From the NCBI GenBank assembly GCA_017631315.1, contig JAGBTN010000017.1, positions 186,001 to 250,000 of the forward strand: a stretch of 64,000 nucleotides of DNA, written 5' to 3'. This document shows positions 1 through 7,788 of the stretch, one piece after another. The notes below the pieces were generated by a model that was given only the letters and a program-made list of their open reading frames with translations, made no database searches and was not told the DNA's origin. The translations under genes were made by a program, and so were the position numbers. Within the stretch, counting starts at the first letter, position 1, and every line of letters starts with the position of its first letter. Origin of the DNA: Bacteroidaceae bacterium. Lineage in GTDB: Bacteria > Bacteroidota > Bacteroidia > Bacteroidales > Bacteroidaceae.

Positions 1-1
1 C

Positions 2-250
2 TATGTGGCAGAAAAGGGTGCTTATGGCGATTATACTGTTACAGCAGTTACTGCAGGTGTAGAGTCAGCCGAGTCAAATGTTGTAAGTTATGTTGTTTCT
101 GTTGGAATCGATTCAGTTGAAGGCGACAACGCAGCAGAAAACACTGCAGTTTACAGCATCGACGGCCAACTCGTCAACAAGAGCGGTAAGGTAAACGCTT
201 TGAAGAAAGGCCTTTATATCGTAAACGGCAAGAAATACGTTGTAAAATAA
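2..250 (+). CDS. C-terminal end of a secreted protein with a sorting-type tail (5' end outside window)
   Basis: Open reading frame already open at the left edge (reading Tyr-Val-Ala-Glu) and ending at TAA 248-250; only about the last 82 residues are present. The visible part looks like the end of a beta-sandwich domain (TVTAVTAGVESAESNVVSY), then a short linker and a tail of the form VYSIDGQLV...LKKGLYIVNGKKYVVK. The same tail type ends the GH2-type enzyme at 27615-31472, and a related one ends the LRR protein at 55211-56614, so it is probably a C-terminal secretion or surface-sorting signal as in type IX-secreted proteins of Bacteroidetes. That role is inference. The catalytic or binding part lies outside the window, so no function is assigned. 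Confidence 0.75.
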   Translation, partial: YVAEKGAYGDYTVTAVTAGVESAESNVVSYVVSVGIDSVEGDNAAENTAVYSIDGQLVNKSGKVNALKKGLYIVNGKKYVVK

Positions 251-301
251 GCGATAAAAAGCAGTCCGACCTCCTCGCAGGACTAAGGACATTCTTTATG
301 G

Positions 302-339
302 AACCGTGGCATGGAACATAAACCATGTCACGGTTTTTT
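302..339 (+). terminator. Rho-independent terminator of the gene ending at 250
   Basis: Stem AACCGTGGCATGG (302-314) pairs with CCATGTCACGGTT (323-335) with one G-T pair, around an 8-base loop, and is followed by a T run. Confidence 0.85.
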
Positions 340-363
340 AATGTCTTTTTTACATTATACAAG

Positions 364-404
364 AACAAGGGCGGATATTGCTGTTTGCAATGTCCGCCCT
401 TGTT
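364..404 (-). terminator. Hairpin downstream of trpB2
   Basis: 18-base arms at 364-381 and 387-404 pair with a single T-G mismatch around a 5-base loop. It lies just past the stop codon of the minus-strand tryptophan synthase gene. There is no clean T run on the minus strand, so the terminator role is likely but not certain. Confidence 0.65.
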
Positions 405-422
405 GTGTGGGGTGTGTGATTT

Positions 423-1790
423 TTAGATTTTTGGCAGTCTTTCGAGTGCGGTGTTGATTTCTTCGTCGGTGGGGACGTAGTCGCCCATGGTGCCGTCGTT
501 GAATGCTTTGTAGGCGTAGAGGTCGAAGTAGCCTGTTCCGGAGAGGTTGAATACGATGACTTTCTCTTCGCCGGTTTCTTTGCACTTGAGTGCTTCGTCG
601 ATGGCTGCGCGGATGGCGTGGCTGCTTTCGGGTGCGGGCAATGTGCCTTCTGCTCTGGCGAATATCTCTGCTGCTTCGAAGATGGCTGTCTGTTCGTAGG
701 CGCGGGCTTCGAAGAGTCCTTGGTGGTAGAGTTCGGAGAGGACGGGGCTCATGCCGTGGAAGCGGAGTCCGCCTGCGTGGCTGGCCGATGGGATGAATTG
801 GCTGCCTACGGTGTACATCTTTGCCAGGGGGCAAATCATGCCCGTGTCGCAGTAGTCGTAGGCAAACTTGCCGCGTGTGAAACTGGGGCACGAGGCTGGT
901 TCTGCGCCTATTATCTTATAGTTGGCTTCGCCTCTGAGCATTTCGCCGAGGAAGGGTGTTGCAAAGCCGCCGAGGTTGCTGCCGCCACCGGTGCAGGCGA
1001 TGAGGATGTCGGGCTTGATGTTGTACTTTTGGAGTGCCTTTTGTGTTTCGAGTCCGATGATTGTCTGGTGGAGCAGTACTTGGTTGAGCACGCTGCCCAG
1101 TTCGTAGCGATAGCCTTCGTTGTTGACTGCTGCTTCTACGGCTTCGGAGATGGCGCAGCCGAGCGAGCCTGTTGTGCCGGGGTGTTCGGCCAGAATCTTG
1201 CGCCCCACTTCTGTGGTGTCGCTGGGGGAGGGGACGATGCTTGCGCCAAAGGTTCGTATTACTTCGCGTCGGAAGGGTTTTTGCTCGTATGAGCATTTCA
1301 CCATATAGACTTTCAGGTCGAGGCCGAAGTGCTGGCATGCCATGCTCAAGGCTGTTCCCCATTGTCCTGCTCCGGTTTCTGTTGTGACGCCTTTCAGTCC
1401 TTGTTTTTTGGCGTAGTAGGCTTGTGCGATGGCGGAGTTGAGTTTGTGTGAGCCGCTGGTGTTGTTGCCTTCGAACTTATAGAATATCTTTGCTGGTGTG
1501 TCGAGGGCTTTTTCCAGGAACTTGGCATGCACGAGTGGGCTGGGGCGGAACATTTTGTAGAAGTTGAGCACTTCTTCGGGGATGTCGAACCACTTGGTTT
1601 GGTCGTCGAGTTCTTGTGCCACGAGTTCTTTGCAGAAGATGGGTTCCAGTTCGGCATGTGTGAAGGGTTTGCCGGTTTGTGGGTTGAGCAGTGGTTCCGG
1701 CTTTTTCTTCATGTCGGCACGCACGTTGTACCACTGGGTGGGCATCTCTTCCTCGCTCAGATAAATCTTGTATGGTATGTCTTCTTTCAT
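423..1790 (-). CDS. trpB: Tryptophan synthase beta chain, TrpB2 (TrpB-like) type
   Basis: 455-residue PLP enzyme that condenses indole with serine to make tryptophan. The PLP lysine is in NTSGSHKLNSA (about K116 from the chosen start), and the phosphate-binding glycine loop is CTGGGSNLGG. The sequence has the long N-terminal extension typical of the TrpB2 (TIGR01415-type) subfamily rather than classic TrpB. The start is taken at 1790 (MKEDIPYK) rather than the upstream ATG at 1865, because a promoter -7 box at 1836-1843 lies between them and would place the longer start before the transcription start. No trpA or other trp genes adjoin it, which fits a stand-alone TrpB2 used for indole salvage; that use is inference. 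Confidence 0.93.
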   Translation of the reverse strand: MKEDIPYKIYLSEEEMPTQWYNVRADMKKKPEPLLNPQTGKPFTHAELEPIFCKELVAQELDDQTKWFDIPEEVLNFYKMFRPSPLVHAKFLEKALDTPAKIFYKFEGNNTSGSHKLNSAIAQAYYAKKQGLKGVTTETGAGQWGTALSMACQHFGLDLKVYMVKCSYEQKPFRREVIRTFGASIVPSPSDTTEVGRKILAEHPGTTGSLGCAISEAVEAAVNNEGYRYELGSVLNQVLLHQTIIGLETQKALQKYNIKPDILIACTGGGSNLGGFATPFLGEMLRGEANYKIIGAEPASCPSFTRGKFAYDYCDTGMICPLAKMYTVGSQFIPSASHAGGLRFHGMSPVLSELYHQGLFEARAYEQTAIFEAAEIFARAEGTLPAPESSHAIRAAIDEALKCKETGEEKVIVFNLSGTGYFDLYAYKAFNDGTMGDYVPTDEEINTALERLPKI

Positions 1791-1834
1791 CTCTATTTTG
1801 TTAGGATTATGAGTGGAATTTCCAAAAATCCGTG

Positions 1835-1865
1835 GCAAAGGTACAAAGAATAGTTGACACTTCAA
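1835..1865 (-). promoter_or_regulatory. Bacteroidetes promoter of trpB2
   Basis: On the minus strand TACCTTTG (1836-1843) is preceded by TTG (complement of CAA 1863-1865) with 19 bases between, the usual -7/-33 pair of Bacteroidetes sigma factors. Confidence 0.75.
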
Positions 1866-1931
1866 TGTAAAATGGTGGCGTTTGATGTTATTTCCTCAAT
1901 AAAATGCTATAATTTTTTTTGCTGCTTGGGG

Positions 1932-2042
1932 TCAGATTGGGCCGAAGCCCATGCAACTGGTGGTTGTTATGGCGGTCAGTGCTGCCGTGATGGCTGCGAC
2001 GATGGCTTTCAGTATGGCTTCCACTATGTTTATTTTTTTCAT
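1932..2042 (-). CDS. Smalltalk-type tiny protein
   Basis: A 36-residue reading frame starting at ATG 2042-2040: a lysine start (MKKINIVE), then a hydrophobic alanine/isoleucine/threonine helix (KAIVAAITAALTAITT) and a Cys-containing end (TSCMGFGPI). This matches the pattern of the 'smalltalk' mini-proteins encoded next to an HU-like gene and an amidase or lysozyme-type gene in Bacteroides, and here it lies downstream of exactly such a pair in the same direction. The TTSC motif could be a lipobox-like membrane anchor. It is too short for most gene finders. Function unknown; it is probably membrane-associated. Confidence 0.7.
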   Translation of the reverse strand: MKKINIVEAILKAIVAAITAALTAITTTSCMGFGPI

Positions 2043-2098
2043 GTTTTTTTGTGTGTTTGTGTAGTTGTTTTTTTTGTTTTTTTGTTGAATTCTGTTTT

Positions 2099-2500
2099 CT
2101 ATAACAGTTTCTGTGCTGCGGCAATGGTTTCGTCGGATAGTGTAAGTCTGCTTTCCACTATTGCCATTGCTTTTATGAGCGCGGGCCACTGCTTTTCGCC
2201 CAGTCTTTCGTTTCCGCCAAATCCGGTGAGTCTGCACACCGTGGCGATGTAGGCCTCCGTGTTGTTTTCCGCTGGGGGTGCCCATCTCGATACGATTTCC
2301 CTGATGCTTGTTGCAGCGTATTTGTCGCGATAGGTTCCCAGAATCTTCAAGGCAGCCCGGATGCCCCATTCCAGAGATTCGAAGCGGACGAAACTCCCCT
2401 CTCCTTCAGGAGAGGGGTCGGGGGTGAGGCTGCCGCGCCAGTGGGTGCCTTTCACCTTGCGGATGTTCAGCGGATTGTTGTTGCGTATGCCGAGTGTCAT
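2099..2500 (-). CDS. Small phage-type structural/muralytic protein (P5-like)
   Basis: 133 residues. The N-terminal block IRNNNPLNIRKVKGTHWRG, followed by FVRFESLEWGIRAALKIL and TYRDKYAATSIREIVSRWAPPAENNTEAYI, is the layout of the small proteins annotated in Bacteroides as virion 'structural protein P5', thought to be related to lysozyme or transglycosylase folds. Residues 25-36 (LTPDPSPEGEGS) look foreign: they are encoded by a GC-rich palindromic repeat inserted in frame between two conserved blocks (see repeat 2393-2428). Its neighbours are an HU-like gene three bases upstream and the smalltalk gene downstream, all minus. In related loci this position is usually taken by an N-acetylmuramoyl-L-alanine amidase, so a cell-wall role is plausible. 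Family call moderate. Confidence 0.6.
   Translation of the reverse strand: MTLGIRNNNPLNIRKVKGTHWRGSLTPDPSPEGEGSFVRFESLEWGIRAALKILGTYRDKYAATSIREIVSRWAPPAENNTEAYIATVCRLTGFGGNERLGEKQWPALIKAMAIVESRLTLSDETIAAAQKLL
2393..2428. repeat. GC-rich palindromic repeat inserted inside a coding sequence
   Basis: CCCCTCTCCT and AGGAGAGGGG form a 10-base dyad with TC between, followed by GGTCGGGGGTGAGG. On the minus strand it is translated in frame as LTPDPSPEGEGS within the gene 2099-2500. Similar GC-rich dyads lie near 3604, 10704, 10801 and 12541. Confidence 0.7.
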
Positions 2501-2503
2501 ACG

Positions 2504-2965
2504 CTATTCAAGGCCTTGAATGGTGTCGGTGTTCTTCACGGTCTCTATGGCTTCGGAGACGGCCTTTCTGGCGGGCACGAGGTTGAACTGTGCTTCGCTG
2601 CGCAGGTTCTTGAAGTCGCGTCCGGGAGCCCAGCGCACGTTGACGGCTTCGATGCACTCGGCGTTGAATTCCTCGGTGGTCTTTGCGCCCTTTGTGGCGA
2701 GTTCCACGTAGAAGGAGCCGAGGTCGCCCAGGCTCACCTTATTGCCGGCAAGCAGTTGTTCGCGCAGACAAGCCACAGCGTCGGTGAGCACGCCCTTGAT
2801 GGCACCCTTCGAGAAGGGCGAGTTGTGCGATGCGATGTGCGCGCAGAAGGCGTCGAGGTCGAGCAGTTCGTGAATCTGCGCTGTGCCGTAGGCCTTCGTC
2901 TCGTTGATGTCGGCCTTCTTTGTTCCGGGCTTCGTGCCCATGATGCAAATGGAGTAGTTAATCAT
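2504..2965 (-). CDS. HU-like DNA-binding protein (HU family, Bacteroidales histone-like)
   Basis: 153 residues. The Bacteroidales HU-like pattern begins at the N-terminus (MINYSICIMGTKPG). The HU core follows: a helical region (FSKGAIKGVLTDAVACLREQLLAGNKVSLGDLGSF), then YVELATKGAKTTEEFNAECIEAVNVRWAPG, with RDF positioned like the DNA-contacting arm. The start at 2965 is chosen because MINY is a common beginning in this family; a later Met is at 2941. It is three bases upstream of the P5-like gene and probably co-transcribed with it and the smalltalk gene from a promoter at 3098-3105. It likely binds DNA. In related islands this protein is a fixed member of the cluster, but its target is unknown. 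Confidence 0.85.
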   Translation of the reverse strand: MINYSICIMGTKPGTKKADINETKAYGTAQIHELLDLDAFCAHIASHNSPFSKGAIKGVLTDAVACLREQLLAGNKVSLGDLGSFYVELATKGAKTTEEFNAECIEAVNVRWAPGRDFKNLRSEAQFNLVPARKAVSEAIETVKNTDTIQGLE

Positions 2966-3097
2966 GTTGTTCTGTTTTGTTTTATGTGAGAGTTTAACCT
3001 TTTCGAGCAGTGTCTTCGGGCTTCGCGACGTGTCGAATTGCGCACTTCAACCAGTCGTGTTCCTCGCTACACCGTGGGCCGATTTTCAAACCCACTG

Positions 3098-3105
3098 CAA
3101 AGGTA
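3098..3105 (-). promoter_or_regulatory. Promoter -7 box for the HU-like operon
   Basis: TACCTTTG on the minus strand, about 130 bases upstream of the HU-like start. No good -33 TTG was identified. Confidence 0.55.
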
Positions 3106-3183
3106 CAACACTCCCACGAGTCGCTGTCCGTCTTTGTCCGTCTTTGTCCGTTATTCATCGAACATAGTTAGCCGTCATTTCAC

Positions 3184-3214
3184 TTGCATATGTCGCAGAA
3201 ATTTCGTAACTTTG
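3184..3214 (+). promoter_or_regulatory. Promoter for the small HTH gene
   Basis: TTG (3184-3186), a 20-base spacer, then TAACTTTG (3207-3214). Transcription would start just before the long inverted repeat at 3221-3374, putting that repeat in the 5' untranslated leader. Together with the box at 3098 this makes the 2966-3391 gap a divergent promoter region. Confidence 0.6.
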
Positions 3215-3220
3215 TAAGGA

Positions 3221-3374
3221 AACAGACAACAGACAACGGACAACGGACAACGGACAACGGACTGTTGACCATTAAACATTTACCATTTACCATTCTTGGA
3301 TGCTTTAGCACCAAGTCGCGCTTTTAATGCGCGGAGGACCATTCTCTGTTGTCAGTTGTCAGTTGTCCGTTGTC
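3221..3374. repeat. Long imperfect inverted repeat built of GACAACGG units
   Basis: The left arm (3221-3262) repeats ACAACGG/ACAACAG units. The centre contains ACCATTAAACATTTACCATTTACCATT. The right arm (3346-3374) is the inverse (GTTGTC repeated, ending CCGTTGTC) and is followed by an A run and then the ATG at 3392. A second copy with the same architecture is at 9649-9743, also just upstream of a start codon. Confidence 0.75.
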
Positions 3375-3391
3375 AAAAAAAATCTTGCAAC

Positions 3392-3571
3392 ATGAAGTCA
3401 GCATACAAATACGAGTTAGCCGCAGCAGCAGGCGTCAGTCCCCGAACCCTTCAGCGATGGTTGAGTGCCAATCGCGCCCACCTCTCGGCTCTGGGCGCCA
3501 AACCCCGCCAGCAGTTGTTGCCCCCAAAAGCCGTGGCATGGATTTGCCAGCAATACGGCATCGACCTCTGA
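3392..3571 (+). CDS. Small helix-turn-helix protein
   Basis: 59 residues. KYELAAAAGVSPRTLQRWLSANR is a clear helix-turn-helix (helix, AGVSPRT turn, recognition helix LQRWL), followed by a conserved-looking KPRQQLLPPKAVAWICQQYGI. The ATG at 3392 follows the inverted repeat and an A-rich stretch; an upstream in-frame start at 3296 would translate the repeat itself and is rejected. Small one-helix-turn-helix proteins of this type accompany the HU/smalltalk/VirE/DUF3987 gene group in Bacteroides. It probably binds DNA, and a regulatory role within the island is inference. Confidence 0.7.
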   Translation: MKSAYKYELAAAAGVSPRTLQRWLSANRAHLSALGAKPRQQLLPPKAVAWICQQYGIDL

Positions 3572-3603
3572 GAAAAACATTCAACACTTCAACATTGCAA
3601 CAA

Positions 3604-3702
3604 CTCCTCCATCGGGGAGGGGGCTGGTGGTCTGATAATATATATATATATTTACCCATTTATATAAATAAGTAAATAATAATATAATAAATAATCCTCG
3701 CC
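3604..3702. other. Non-coding stretch with GC-rich dyad and AT tract
   Basis: The gap 3572-3922 holds a GC-rich dyad near 3604-3625 (CTCCTCC...GGGGAGGGGG), a long alternating TA tract (3638-3690) and a near-consensus -7 box (TAACTTTA at 3755-3762). No convincing gene was seen apart from a weak 108-codon frame from 3717. Confidence 0.4.
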
Positions 3703-3922
3703 CCTCTCACAGAAAAATGTTTGTTGAAATGTTTTTGTTGTTGAACTTTTTTCGTAACTTTACACACCAACAGACAAACACCATAAGCACACACATGCCC
3801 ACAAGAATATATAACATATTGAATAGTAAGCAGTTACCCCCCCCCGTTAAGGGAATAGATGTTTTAGGTAACAACCATTTACAGGCTTTCCCCCTTGCCC
3901 TGCTGCATTTGGCATTGTCCTC

Positions 3923-4216
3923 TTGCGGCAGGGTTTGTTGTTATCTTTTGTTTTCGTCGCTCTTTTCTCCTGCAAAAACGATGACGTGCATTTTGTGGAA
4001 ATCAGCGAATATTACGCCGAGTCGTGCCATCTGGACGTTGTGATGCAGGACAGCATAGAAAGTTTTGCCAGAAAAGTAGAGGCGTTCGTCACGCGCAATC
4101 CCCTTGCCAAAGAAGACCCGCTCTACCCGCGCATCCTGCATAACATCCAAGTTTCCAGCTTCACAATTACCTACGACCCCAACTGGGCAGGAATTATTGA
4201 CATTTCAGATAAGTAA
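3923..4216 (+). CDS. Possible small lipoprotein (weak call)
   Basis: 97-codon frame with a TTG start. The N-terminus (LLLSFVFVALFSC, Cys about residue 17) looks like a lipoprotein signal peptide ending in a lipobox. The body (VHFVEISEYYAESCHLDVVMQDSIESF...) is soluble and acidic with no recognised domain. There is no in-frame ATG upstream before a stop at 3869, so either the start is TTG or the 5' end has been damaged; a hydrophobic stretch also exists in another frame just upstream. It ends 16 bases before the restriction-modification gene. Function unknown. Confidence 0.4.
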   Translation: MRQGLLLSFVFVALFSCKNDDVHFVEISEYYAESCHLDVVMQDSIESFARKVEAFVTRNPLAKEDPLYPRILHNIQVSSFTITYDPNWAGIIDISDK

Positions 4217-4232
4217 AAAAGATACAATTTTT

Positions 4233-7200
4233 ATGGAACAAAAATACGATATTCAAGCTGAGTCTTTTATAACAGATTTTAAATCTTCATGTCTTGCTAC
4301 TAAAACAGAAGATGACGTAAAAAGAGTATGTAATCAGTTTTTTAAAGACATTAGCAGATTATACGGGATAAAAATCAATTTTGACAATGAAAAGACATCT
4401 CTCCACGGAGGTCGAGCAGATAGTATTTATAATCATATTATTTTCGAGTTAAAAAAACCTCATCTTTTAGAAACTAAAGATGGAGTAAATGAGGCACTCT
4501 ATGGAAGAAATGCTTCAGATCATGGTATAAAACATTACCTCGTTAATTTTTCACTCGATGAATGTCATAACGACGAAAGTATTTTTATAAACAATCTCTT
4601 ATCAAAAATTGGTGTTGGCTTCGATGGTAATTCGTTTGTGTTTGGACGTTATAAAAAGAGTAATTTAGAAAATGAAATATTTGAGAAGAAAAAAACTAAA
4701 AGAAAGCCTGCGTCTTTTAAGGATAAATATCCTGTGGAATTTGAGGTGTCTAGCATCTTTGATTTTGAGAATGGTGTAAAGAGATTATTGCTTTATACTC
4801 GCTCTACAAATAAAATACAATTGACGGCTGACAACCTTTGCAAGTCTTTCTCATCTAATTCAAGGATAACACAAAAGTCAATATCATATTTATATGAACT
4901 TCTGAAAAACAACTTAAAGACTAATACGAGAGTTGCTACACTTTACAATGAATGGGGGAGAATTTTTGGTCGTATTTATGAGAAACAGGAAACAGATTTT
5001 GTAAAACACGCAACTGCAATAAACCAGATATATCCTATATCTAAGCTAGACTCAAATGCAGATGTTGTAAAGGCATTATTCGTTATTCAAACTTATTATA
5101 GTATTATAATTAAGTTATTGATACAGAATCTTTTTGTATCCTTAAAAATGCCTTTCTCAAAGGTCTTCATATTAAAAGACATAGGTGATTTAAGAGCACT
5201 TTTCTATGGAAAGAAAGACCTCTTTAACAACTATATTGATAATTTCTTTGAAATCCATTTCTTCGAATGGTTCACAATGATTGAATCAATAGATTTGAAT
5301 ATTGTCAATGATATTATTCTTGAATTGGATAAATACGAAACAACTACAAGCGTTATCAAACCTGAAGCAGTTAGTGATGTTCTCAAAAAGACATACGAGA
5401 GCCTTATGCCTAAAGATTTAAGACATTTGATGGGAGAATATTATACTGTTGAATGGCTGGTAGATTTCGTAATAAATAATAGCGATTATTCCATAGGGCT
5501 TGACGAATCTGTACTGGACCCAACAAGTGGGTCGTGTGTTTTTCTTACTCATTTAATAAAAAGATACAAAGAAAAATACTCTGATATTTTATCTCATAAT
5601 GAATTGATTGAAAAAATCACAAATAATTTCGTGGGGTTTGATATTAATCCAATTGCAGTATTACAAGGAAAGGGTAATTACATTTTATCTCTTGGAGACA
5701 TAACCCAATTAGAGCGTCCAATTACTATCCCTGTATATATGTGCGATAGTATAATGGTCCCCACAATTCACGCAAAACAAAAAAAGGGGGCAAATAGTAT
5801 AAAAATCGAAACAGTTGTTGGGAACTTTAATGTCCCTGTATTAGGAGAAAGAATTAAAAATGACCTATATTTACGAAGACTTTCTAATTGTATACTTAGC
5901 GATTACAAGACACATGATGAGTTTTTGAGCGTTTTGAAAAGATTAGATAACATCGATTTGCCTGAAGATTTGGTTGACGTATCAAGACAGCTCTTCAATC
6001 AATTACAAAGTCTGCACCTTTCTGGGAAAGATGGATTTTGGCCCATTATCTTAAAAAATTCTTTTGCTCCTCTCTTTTGCCAACAGAAATTCGATTACAT
6101 TATGGGCAATCCCCCCTGGATTGCTTGGAAGGCTATGTCTGATAGTTATAGAGAGTTATCTCTGGACATATGGCTGTCATATGGAATTTTTGAAAAGAAT
6201 GCATATGACAAGATAACGAGCCATGATGACTTTGCAATGGCTGTAACTTATGTAACAATAGACCATTATCTAAAAGATAAAGGTTTAGCGTGTTATGTAT
6301 TACCGCAAACATTCGTGAAAAGTCTAAAAGGTGGCGAAGGCTTTAGAAAATTTGAAATAACACAGGAAGGACAACAAATACCATTCTGTGTAGAATCAAT
6401 ATATGACATGCTTAAGATAAACCCATTCAAGGGCATAGCTTCAAATAAAACTTCCATTTATTATTTCCGCAAGGGGGAAAAAATGGAATACCCTATGAAG
6501 AACTATTTTGAAGGTAGCATTATAGACGGTTCTTCTTTTAACACAGATGAGTCTTACGAAAATGTAATAAACAAAATTTCTTTTGAGAGGAAATGGGCAA
6601 AACCGATTAATCCAGATATACGAAGTCCATGGCTGACATTAAATCCCATCATTATGCAGAATCTTCAAAATTATTTAGGCGAGTCCGAATATAGAGGAAG
6701 GAAAGGCATTGAACCATGTGGTGCAAAGGGAATATATCTTATTAAAGTAAATGGAGAGCAAAGGGGACTTGTTAAAATAGAAAACTTGGTAGAGCGTTCT
6801 CGACTTGAAAAGGTAAAAAAAATTGGTATTAGGCAAGGACTTATTGAGGCCGACCTGATTTATCCCATGATAGGAGGAAGAAATATTGATAAATGGGGCA
6901 TTAATTCGAATGTCTATATGCTTGTACCTCATTATACAACAGGCTCAGGAATATACAGAGGCATACCAGATGGTGACCTGCGGACAAAATATCCACACAC
7001 ATATCAATGGTTATATGAGAACTTTCATGACATTCTGCTTGAAACTCGCATCCGAAGTGCTAAATTCTTTGACCCTAAGCAATTTCCTTGGTATCGATTA
7101 GATAATGTGGGAGAATATACTTTTAAACCTTATAAAATGTTATGGAAAGAACAATCTACAGCCATGAATTGTTGTGTGGTATCATCTTTGGATTGTCCAT

Positions 7201-7520
7201 GCATCGGTAACAAACTTGTTGTCACCGATTCAAAAGTTCTTTCATCATCTTTTGATGATAAGAACGAAGCATTCTATTTATGTGGAGTTTTGAATTCTAG
7301 TGAAATAGAAGAAATAATACAAGGTTATACAATAAGCACTAATCGTGGGATAGATATTGTTAAAAACATAAGAATTCCCAAGTATGACTCAAATAATGTC
7401 AGTCATGTGCAAATAGCCAAGCTATCTATTCAGGCACATGAAGCCTACAAGGCAACCGACACAAACATGATTGGAGAATGCGAAAAAGAAATTAACGAAT
7501 TAGTAAAAACCATATTCTAA
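4233..7520 (+). CDS. Single-chain type IIG restriction-modification enzyme (N6-adenine methyltransferase/endonuclease)
   Basis: 1095 residues. The N-terminal part has a candidate PD-(D/E)XK nuclease core: D63, then E72-L-K74 in GGRADSIYNHIIFELKKP. The central methyltransferase domain has the S-adenosylmethionine motif DPTSGSCVF (about residue 429), preceded by LMGEYYTVEWLVDF, and the catalytic NPPW motif of N6-adenine methyltransferases (about residue 626, IMGNPPWIAW). The C-terminal third (AKGIYLIKVNGE..., IGGRNIDKW, MLVPHY) resembles the TaqI/Eco57I-type target-recognition domain. No separate specificity or restriction gene adjoins it, consistent with cutting, modification and recognition in one chain. 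The start ATG 4233 is preferred to 4104, which overlaps the upstream frame. The gene is much more AT-rich than its neighbours, a sign of recent transfer. Confidence 0.88.
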   Translation: MEQKYDIQAESFITDFKSSCLATKTEDDVKRVCNQFFKDISRLYGIKINFDNEKTSLHGGRADSIYNHIIFELKKPHLLETKDGVNEALYGRNASDHGIKHYLVNFSLDECHNDESIFINNLLSKIGVGFDGNSFVFGRYKKSNLENEIFEKKKTKRKPASFKDKYPVEFEVSSIFDFENGVKRLLLYTRSTNKIQLTADNLCKSFSSNSRITQKSISYLYELLKNNLKTNTRVATLYNEWGRIFGRIYEKQETDFVKHATAINQIYPISKLDSNADVVKALFVIQTYYSIIIKLLIQNLFVSLKMPFSKVFILKDIGDLRALFYGKKDLFNNYIDNFFEIHFFEWFTMIESIDLNIVNDIILELDKYETTTSVIKPEAVSDVLKKTYESLMPKDLRHLMGEYYTVEWLVDFVINNSDYSIGLDESVLDPTSGSCVFLTHLIKRYKEKYSDILSHNELIEKITNNFVGFDINPIAVLQGKGNYILSLGDITQLERPITIPVYMCDSIMVPTIHAKQKKGANSIKIETVVGNFNVPVLGERIKNDLYLRRLSNCILSDYKTHDEFLSVLKRLDNIDLPEDLVDVSRQLFNQLQSLHLSGKDGFWPIILKNSFAPLFCQQKFDYIMGNPPWIAWKAMSDSYRELSLDIWLSYGIFEKNAYDKITSHDDFAMAVTYVTIDHYLKDKGLACYVLPQTFVKSLKGGEGFRKFEITQEGQQIPFCVESIYDMLKINPFKGIASNKTSIYYFRKGEKMEYPMKNYFEGSIIDGSSFNTDESYENVINKISFERKWAKPINPDIRSPWLTLNPIIMQNLQNYLGESEYRGRKGIEPCGAKGIYLIKVNGEQRGLVKIENLVERSRLEKVKKIGIRQGLIEADLIYPMIGGRNIDKWGINSNVYMLVPHYTTGSGIYRGIPDGDLRTKYPHTYQWLYENFHDILLETRIRSAKFFDPKQFPWYRLDNVGEYTFKPYKMLWKEQSTAMNCCVVSSLDCPCIGNKLVVTDSKVLSSSFDDKNEAFYLCGVLNSSEIEEIIQGYTISTNRGIDIVKNIRIPKYDSNNVSHVQIAKLSIQAHEAYKATDTNMIGECEKEINELVKTIF

Positions 7521-7524
7521 AATT

Positions 7525-7742
7525 ATGTTTTTAAAAGACTCCACACTAGCCGCCGTCCAGGCAATGAATAAACGGGTAGATTATCTAGAGGTTTATTCTA
7601 ATATGAAAAATAATGGTTTTTTGTAGGTAATAGCAAAACCCCTGAAAAGTCAGTTGCTTCCGAACTATATAAACATGCAGAGTTGGGAAACATAGAAAGG
7701 AAAAAAGAAGGCAAATTACCAATCTATAAAAGAAAGGACTAA
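7525..7742 (+). pseudogene. Possible frameshifted small gene after the restriction-modification gene
   Basis: ATG 7525 opens a 33-codon frame (MFLKDSTLAAVQAMNKR...KNNGFL) ending at TAG 7624-7626. The reading continues without stops in the next frame (7614-7742: GNSKTPEKSVASELYKHAELGNIERKK...), and the switch point is a run of six Ts (7617-7622). One base lost or gained there would join the two into a protein of about 72 residues. It could be a broken gene, a sequencing error or a frameshift site; no family was recognised. It shares the AT-rich composition of the enzyme upstream and probably arrived with it. Confidence 0.4.
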
Positions 7743-7788
7743 ACGAGTAAATCGTAATTCGCGACACTTATCTTTTTATAAGGAACTC

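Noticed and set aside
1791-1865. Longer N-terminus for trpB2
   Set aside because: The promoter -7 box lies inside this stretch and the extra residues (MKCQLFFVPLPRIF) do not look like the family.
3717-4043. 108-codon plus-strand frame
   Set aside because: Low-complexity start, overlaps the better lipoprotein-like frame, no RBS or domain. It may share a history with the damaged start of that gene.
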